A stretch of 64,000 nt of DNA from the NCBI RefSeq assembly GCF_001431315.2, contig NZ_LKHV02000001.1, positions 2,170,001-2,234,000 of the forward strand, given 5' to 3'. Below are positions 59,122 to 64,000 of the stretch, piece after piece (positions within the stretch are counted from its first letter, which is position 1; every line of letters begins with the position of its first letter). A program made the translations under genes and the position numbers. The notes below the pieces were generated by a model, which was not told the origin of the DNA, did no database searches, and saw only the letters and a program-made list of their open reading frames with translations. Origin of the DNA: Candidatus Berkiella cookevillensis. Lineage in GTDB: Bacteria; Pseudomonadota; Gammaproteobacteria; Berkiellales; Berkiellaceae.

Positions 59122-59511
59122 AAATATGCCTTCTATGGAAAATATCAGGAAGTATATGGCTAGATTAATATTATGTATGTTTGGTTCAATTCTTGTAACA
59201 GAAAACAGGGGAATTGCACCAAATAGGACCACCAAATAGGACAGCCATAATTAAAAATCTTTATAATAGCCTAAAAACAAGAATGCAATAATCCAACAAC
59301 AGTAATAATTTCTACTCTCGTTGATAATATTAGATATATATACTCATAACAGTCGATTTTTACCCACAAGGGGCACAATGTAGGTGAGGCGGCAAAGGAA
59401 CGAATCCCCGGGAGTGCACAAATGGTGCATGACTGGGGTGAGAGAGTGCAGCCAACAAAACCTAAAATTCGAATGTGAAGAGTATAATGATTAACAGGAT
59501 GGGATATTGAA
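59122..59511. other. Intergenic region with REP-like hairpin next to RAYT
   Basis: It holds the promoter side of the giant gene and about 110 GC-richer bases (59360-59470). These contain a hairpin, CCCC(59406-59409)...GGGG(59435-59438), enclosing TGCAC/GTGCA (59415-59429). The base composition differs from the surroundings, and the hairpin lies just past the RAYT gene. That is the expected setting for a REP-type repeat, but I see only one copy here. Confidence 0.4.
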
Positions 59512-60528
59512 TTAAGCGACGTGAGTACTTGAATATAATTTCTTTGCTTGAGTGATGCCTTTTAAAGCTTTCTTTTTCTCTTTGCCAAAATTCAACAGTA
59601 AGATTTCACTTCCCACAGCATGAGAAAAGCTTTTACTTAAATTTTTGACTAAGGATATCCAGTTTTGAGGTTCAAACTGTAGTCTGCTTAAGATGGGTGC
59701 TAGATGTTCTGGAATAGAACCTGCTTCTTTATCTTCTCGAATCACTCTGCCTGTATAGTCCACAAGCTCTAAATAATCGATAAGTTTAAAATCAATGCCA
59801 TGTGAATGATTTTTTGAGATGTTTGCAAAAGGCACTAAGAACTTGGGTTGTGAAAAATTATTGCATATCTCTGCTTTTTCGCGCTTGAGCTGTTTAATGA
59901 ATTTTGGCTTATTGACCTTTAATTGCTTAGAAATATGCTGAATGCGTTCATAAATGGAAGTAAATTCTGATTCTTCAGGCGTTTCTGTAATCCCAGCTCT
60001 GACTGGATTTAAATCAACATAAACCATTGCACTTAAAAGTGCACCTTCATCCAATAAAGCTTGAGATTTAAAGCGTCCTTCCCAAAATCTTCCTGCAGTA
60101 TCATCTTCTTCGTTTACATCGCGCGCAATTTTTTCATTTAAACAACGCATAAACCAGCTAATGCTGGTGAGTCGCTCTTTCCAAAGCTGAATTTTTTGCT
60201 TTAAATGCTTATTTTCTTCGGCATCTTTGGGGAAAATAGCTGCCCAACGACGAATGATTTCTGCTTCTGACCAATTCTCGACCACTTTATCTTCGACATA
60301 TAAAACAACATGATAATGATTGCTCATGATGGCATAAGCACAGATTTTGATAGCAAAGATATCTGTTAGATATTTTAATCGATCGACAATCCATGCTTTA
60401 CGATGCGAATAATCTTTCTGTGTTAGTTTATCAAAACCACACAAAAAGCTGCGGCGAACACATCGGTTCATGACGTGATAATACGGTGTTGCATTTAAAT
60501 CAATTTGTTCTGAGCGAGCTAAAGTCAT
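59512..60528 (-). CDS. REP-associated tyrosine transposase (RAYT, Y1/HUH type)
   Basis: 338 aa. The Y1 transposase signature is present: TPYYHVMNRCVRR at the start, and the metal-binding HUH motif SNHYHVVLYV (His71, His73). A later region, MVYVDLNPVRAG, is typical of the TnpA_REP family. RAYTs are usually single-copy, domesticated-like transposases that move or maintain REP hairpins. It is intact, with no terminal repeats of an insertion sequence. A REP-like hairpin lies about 75 bases past the stop. Confidence 0.93.
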   Translation of the reverse strand: MTLARSEQIDLNATPYYHVMNRCVRRSFLCGFDKLTQKDYSHRKAWIVDRLKYLTDIFAIKICAYAIMSNHYHVVLYVEDKVVENWSEAEIIRRWAAIFPKDAEENKHLKQKIQLWKERLTSISWFMRCLNEKIARDVNEEDDTAGRFWEGRFKSQALLDEGALLSAMVYVDLNPVRAGITETPEESEFTSIYERIQHISKQLKVNKPKFIKQLKREKAEICNNFSQPKFLVPFANISKNHSHGIDFKLIDYLELVDYTGRVIREDKEAGSIPEHLAPILSRLQFEPQNWISLVKNLSKSFSHAVGSEILLLNFGKEKKKALKGITQAKKLYSSTHVA

Positions 60529-60614
60529 AACTTAAAAAATATCCCTATTACTGAAAGGAATTCTAGCTCAAAAATTTTGGGTAAAGCAACTTAATGTGGC
60601 TGTCCTGGATTCTC

Positions 60615-60926
60615 TTAAAGATACCTAGATTTTATTTTTTCTTTTACTGCTTCACGCTCAGTGATAGGATCAATCTTTACAAAAACATCCATCACACCAT
60701 TGCCAGAATAGGCATTTATTTTAATGCCACCTGCTACATCCATTTTGAAGCGTAAAGTACCCGGCGTAAATTTATGCCGACAAGATTCAGAAATGCCCAA
60801 TACAACTTTGGTCACTCCTGAAATAGATTCAAGCCAGCGTATACTGTGTTTTAGATGTTTGTCTAAGCTTTTGTGTCTGCCTTGCATTCTTAACCTTGCA
60901 TCTTGCGTGATCAAGAAATTATACAA
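60615..60926 (-). CDS. Small conserved-looking protein, unknown
   Basis: 103 aa, without membrane segment or signal. The central part, GVTKVVLGISESCRHKF then TPGTLRFKMDV, followed by NGVMDVFVKI, looks like a compact alpha/beta fold, vaguely like DUF2103, but I cannot confirm it. It starts 11 bases after the end of the gene at 60938, so the two are likely co-transcribed. Function not assigned. Confidence 0.65.
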   Translation of the reverse strand: MYNFLITQDARLRMQGRHKSLDKHLKHSIRWLESISGVTKVVLGISESCRHKFTPGTLRFKMDVAGGIKINAYSGNGVMDVFVKIDPITEREAVKEKIKSRYL

Positions 60927-60937
60927 CTTTCATCACA

Positions 60938-61888
60938 TTAAAAATAACTATTTCGCACAACCTTCTCCGAATTATCTACTTCTTGAGCTTGAGAGGAAGG
61001 CGCTATAAGATTCTCTGAGGCAGTATTCTCTGAAATAGCGCATTGTCTATCAAATTGATTGGTGATTGCACGTATACCTGCCAGTTCTACAAATTCACCT
61101 GCATTTTGCGTCATCGATGCAAGCATTTCATCATTTTGAGTCTTAAATCCCATTTTCTGTAAGTAGTTAGAAAGCATTGTCAAGCCCGTACGCTCACCAT
61201 GCACAGAGCCAAATAAAGTGATATTAACAAGCCGCTCCCCAATCTTGCACTCTGCAAGACAAGAAAAAGGCGTTTTGACCTTAATGCTAAACTTATCCAA
61301 CATTGCTAAATGCGTTAAGCCAACCAGCCCAACCACGTGCGTAACATCAGGATGCTCATCTAGATAGCGCTTCAAATCGATAGCAGAAAGTCTATTAGAG
61401 CTATCAAGCATCCATTTTAATATTAACTCATTTTCTTCTTTGTATTTTTCTACAGGCTTTGCATACTTACAATAAACAGTCTTTATCATATCCTGTTTTT
61501 GCTTTGCAATTTCTTGATTATTACTTTGACTCAAACGAGCTAACCACGCAGGCAAGACAGTTTCACCTTTATTTGCTAAAAATTGCTGATAGGCAGGCAA
61601 TACAAATAACTGTAGCGTCAGTTTGTCTATCGGTGTGCTTGAACGAAAAAAATCTAGCACTACATGCACAACCCTTTCATGCTGTGTTGCTGGAAATTTT
61701 GTGAGGGCATGAAAGATATGGAGGAGATCAAAGCTAACAATAGGATCAAAATAATCCCAACCGTTTGCTTTAGCTATCTCATGCATATGATAAATTTCAG
61801 GATTAGGGCCAGACAATGCCTGTGTAAAATCTCCGTTCTGATAGAGCTGCACCCCTTTAACACCTTCAATCAATAATGCATATTTCAT
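60938..61888 (-). CDS. Hypothetical protein, 316 aa
   Basis: Not recognised. Start chosen at ATG 61888 (MKYALLIEGVKG); an in-frame GTG three codons upstream is also possible. The sequence is globular, mixed alpha/beta, with no signal peptide. A helical middle is followed by HVVGLVGLTHLAMLDKF and by KIGERLVNITLFGSVHGERTG. It pairs with the 103-aa gene 11 bases downstream. Its effector-rich surroundings are suggestive, but nothing in the sequence identifies a role. Confidence 0.7.
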   Translation of the reverse strand: MKYALLIEGVKGVQLYQNGDFTQALSGPNPEIYHMHEIAKANGWDYFDPIVSFDLLHIFHALTKFPATQHERVVHVVLDFFRSSTPIDKLTLQLFVLPAYQQFLANKGETVLPAWLARLSQSNNQEIAKQKQDMIKTVYCKYAKPVEKYKEENELILKWMLDSSNRLSAIDLKRYLDEHPDVTHVVGLVGLTHLAMLDKFSIKVKTPFSCLAECKIGERLVNITLFGSVHGERTGLTMLSNYLQKMGFKTQNDEMLASMTQNAGEFVELAGIRAITNQFDRQCAISENTASENLIAPSSQAQEVDNSEKVVRNSYF

Positions 61889-62101
61889 CTTCTTCACCCA
61901 ATCTAAAAAAATACAAATAAAAAGGCGAATTCTATTTGATTTTACTAACTAAATCAAGCATATGGCGCTTTGTTAACCCAACAATCTATCTTGCTATTTC
62001 TACCGTTCATCCACATTGCCTTGATGCTCATCAGCCTGATTGTTAAGGTCTCAGCTTCTTAGATTGAATTTAAATAAAAATATAATGCTACGGAGATAAT
62101 C

Positions 62102-62584
62102 ATGCTTAGATTCAGCCAGCCTGCTCATCAGTCCAGATCAACGACTGTTATAGAACGTCATCATCTTCCTACAGGCACAGTGACTCAGGTGCACAGCAAT
62201 CAACCTACAGCAATGCCTATGCCCACTGTTGTCGTAACAGCACCTGTGCTGCCACCTCTCCCTGTATTTGTTGCGCCAACACCTGTATTAGTAACACCCG
62301 TAGTATTGGCAACGGCACCTGTTGCTCATCATAGCAGAACCGTCATTGCTTCTGGCAACACAGTGCATGTGGCGCACCGCCCTACTCAGCATACGGCGCA
62401 TAGACACCGCGCGCACAGTTCAACTCTCTTGCATAGTGGGCCAACCTTCACCCCATTACAAGGCATTCACAAAGCTAGACATCATAAACCCAAGGCTGCG
62501 ACAATTGTTGTGTCTACGATGCAGACGCCTAATCATCCAACACGACATGTACAAGCAACGGTTAAAAGAAAAATTCATAAATAA
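62102..62584 (+). CDS. Low-complexity His/Pro/Thr/Val-rich protein
   Basis: 160 aa after a fair ribosome site (CGGAG eight bases before ATG 62102). The composition is extreme: Pro/Val/Thr-rich in residues 40-75, then His/Arg-rich (HRPTQHTAHRHRAHSS) with a basic tail ending KRKIHK. No hydrophobic export signal. It may be a nucleic-acid or metal-binding protein, but that rests on composition alone. The +1 frame is also open for part of its length; the frame given has the better start. Confidence 0.5.
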   Translation: MLRFSQPAHQSRSTTVIERHHLPTGTVTQVHSNQPTAMPMPTVVVTAPVLPPLPVFVAPTPVLVTPVVLATAPVAHHSRTVIASGNTVHVAHRPTQHTAHRHRAHSSTLLHSGPTFTPLQGIHKARHHKPKAATIVVSTMQTPNHPTRHVQATVKRKIHK

Positions 62585-62665
62585 CTGATTATAGATTAAC
62601 TGATGGTTACGCATTTATTTAGAAACAATTTAAATGAATGCGTAACATCAATTTTTAGAAAAGAA

Positions 62666-64000
62666 TTAGAAATAGCTTGTATCTAAAAAATATTTACTCC
62701 TCATAGAATCAGAAGCCGCATCTTCTACAACACTTTTTTTAGAGGCATCACTATCATTCTGCCCCATGTATTTCTTTCTAATCAAGCGCTGTATTCTAAG
62801 AATTGCGGATAAATATTCATCTGAACGCTGCTTCGCACGCACTTCGCCTTTAGGTGTCCACGATTCATCACTTAAGGGTGCACCTTGATATTCAACATCT
62901 TGCCCTTTTATGAAATCAGATAAACGATTTTCTTTTAAGCTTGCTCTTCTGATACAATTTGCGAAATGTTCAAGCGCTTCTGTAGAATCAGTGGTGATAG
63001 CGCTAAAGAGATCAAAATCTCTCAATTCCGCATCAAAAAACGCAGTTGATATAAATGGCCCTGAAAGATGCGTTACGCTTGCTTTGTAAAGCATACTCCT
63101 AATGCGTTCAAGGCGATTGTTCGCTATTTGCTCATCAGAAATATCTATTGTTCTATACGGATTTTTTAATTGAAATTCTTTTCTAAGACAAGCCCCTAGA
63201 TATGCACACATTTGCTCATGAGATAAAAAACTCAGATCAACAGAGGGTTGTTCATTTTGGAAAAAATTTGGATAAACCGCCATACAAAGATCTTTGATAC
63301 TTAACTCTTTGATAAATTGCCTTAAATCAAAGACACCGCTCTCGGAACCATTGTTCACATTAGAAATATACCACTTAACAAGTGCATTTAATTCTGGATC
63401 CAATGCAACTGCAGTATGCAACCCTCTGATTACAGGCGCTAATAATGCGGCCGCAGGTTTTGCGTATCGTTGTATTATTTCTAATTGTGCTGCACGTATA
63501 CTAGCGATGGCTTCAGGTGCTAATTTTTTTGTCAATGGATTTTGTGCAAAGCTCAAAAACTCATTATTAAAAGACATCTTTTGTATGTTTTTCCCATCCA
63601 ACTCTATAACACAGGGAAAAACGACGGGGGATTGCAGCGCTATGAACTGTGCTAAAGTATTAAAACAAAGCTCAACATCCAGATCAGAATAAATACCACA
63701 TTTTTCTATTAAACCAGGTAGCAATCGCACACAATCAGAAGCTGCAGCAAGATTCCCCCCCTCTCCGCTCAATGCTTTTTCAATTTCAACCTGTGCGATT
63801 TGATAAAGAATTTTATCATAATCATGCTCTAAAAGTGCAGGTATGTCTTGGTCAAAGTCAATCGGCGTTATTGATATAGGTTGCAAAAATTCTTTCAATT
63901 CTACACATGTCTGTTCCGATAAGATTTTACTACTATAAACAAAGTAAATCTCAGCATTAGGGTTTTCTACACGAAAACGAATAAGGCGCATTTTATTTTC
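62666..64000 (-). CDS. GT44-type (toxin-like) glycosyltransferase, N-terminus off the window (partial)
   Basis: At least 444 codons. The frame stays open to the right edge (codons Glu-Asn-Lys before the Met at 63991), and the visible part begins inside a typical GT-A fold (RVENPNAEIYFVYSSK). So the true start is probably outside. The donor-sugar motif is clear: AAASDCVRLLPGLIEKCGIY followed by SDLDVEL, with the DxD metal-binding aspartates. This matches the TcdA/TcdB-like glycosyltransferases found in Legionella-type bacteria, which glycosylate host proteins. The exact sugar and target cannot be read from sequence. The C-terminus is charged and ends DTSYF. Confidence 0.85.
   Translation of the reverse strand, partial: ENKMRLIRFRVENPNAEIYFVYSSKILSEQTCVELKEFLQPISITPIDFDQDIPALLEHDYDKILYQIAQVEIEKALSGEGGNLAAASDCVRLLPGLIEKCGIYSDLDVELCFNTLAQFIALQSPVVFPCVIELDGKNIQKMSFNNEFLSFAQNPLTKKLAPEAIASIRAAQLEIIQRYAKPAAALLAPVIRGLHTAVALDPELNALVKWYISNVNNGSESGVFDLRQFIKELSIKDLCMAVYPNFFQNEQPSVDLSFLSHEQMCAYLGACLRKEFQLKNPYRTIDISDEQIANNRLERIRSMLYKASVTHLSGPFISTAFFDAELRDFDLFSAITTDSTEALEHFANCIRRASLKENRLSDFIKGQDVEYQGAPLSDESWTPKGEVRAKQRSDEYLSAILRIQRLIRKKYMGQNDSDASKKSVVEDAASDSMRSKYFLDTSYF

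Noticed and set aside
59122-59235. 38-residue N-terminal extension of the 3827-aa protein (hydrophobic, signal-like)
   Set aside because: No ribosome site at 59235, while ATG 59121 has GAAGG at ideal spacing; the extension is probably untranslated leader.
59238-60606. 9-base inverted pair AGGACAGCC / GGCTGTCCT around the RAYT gene as element ends
   Set aside because: Too short to separate from chance, and RAYTs normally lack such ends.

Overview
The window is AT-rich gammaproteobacterial DNA. The TCA-cycle genes are ordinary proteobacterial versions. Around them lie very large, signal-peptide-less proteins with ankyrin or helical repeats, a patatin lipase, a toxin-type (GT44) glycosyltransferase and C-terminal CaaX-like boxes. 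That mix suggests an intracellular, host-associated member of the Legionellales/Coxiellales. My best guess is a Candidatus Berkiella-like amoeba symbiont, inferred from gene content only.

Layout. (1) 1-14.7 kb: four minus-strand effector-like genes: a partial giant protein, its ankyrin paralogue sharing the N-terminal module, a 1576-aa helical-repeat protein, and a patatin phospholipase. They are interrupted by an ISNCY-like insertion sequence and a MITE-like element. (2) 14.8-33.6 kb: a GGDEF diguanylate cyclase, then on the opposite strand a putative export cluster: GAF-HlyD adaptor, PqqD-like/M50/HlyD membrane protein, a C-terminally short SecA-like ATPase, a periplasmic HlyD adaptor, a LEPR-type/DUF4347/cadherin-repeat giant protein, and a 2108-aa protein built of about thirty 60-residue repeats. 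Two related MITEs sit 10 bases outside each end of the first three-gene operon. (3) 33.7-45.1 kb: housekeeping sucD-sucC-sucB-sucA and sdhB-sdhA-sdhD-sdhC on the minus strand, with gltA divergent from sdhC. (4) 45.2-64 kb: an ankyrin/coiled-coil protein ending CTIL, a 3827-aa protein with a DUF3638-like P-loop ATPase core, a REP-associated (RAYT) transposase, three small or unrecognised genes and a partial GT44-type glycosyltransferase.

How the genes may work together. The most unusual unit is 16.6-27.1 kb (possibly to 33.6 kb). It pairs two adaptor-type proteins and a zinc-protease-like membrane hub with a minimal SecA. No ABC transporter, SecYEG or TolC gene is present in the window. Next to it is a large extracellular-type protein that lacks a Sec signal but carries a LEPR-like N-terminal motif. 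I infer a dedicated export route for this surface protein, perhaps tuned by the neighbouring c-di-GMP enzyme. The remaining giant proteins look like host-directed effectors, two with candidate host-prenylation signals. The TCA block is conventional.
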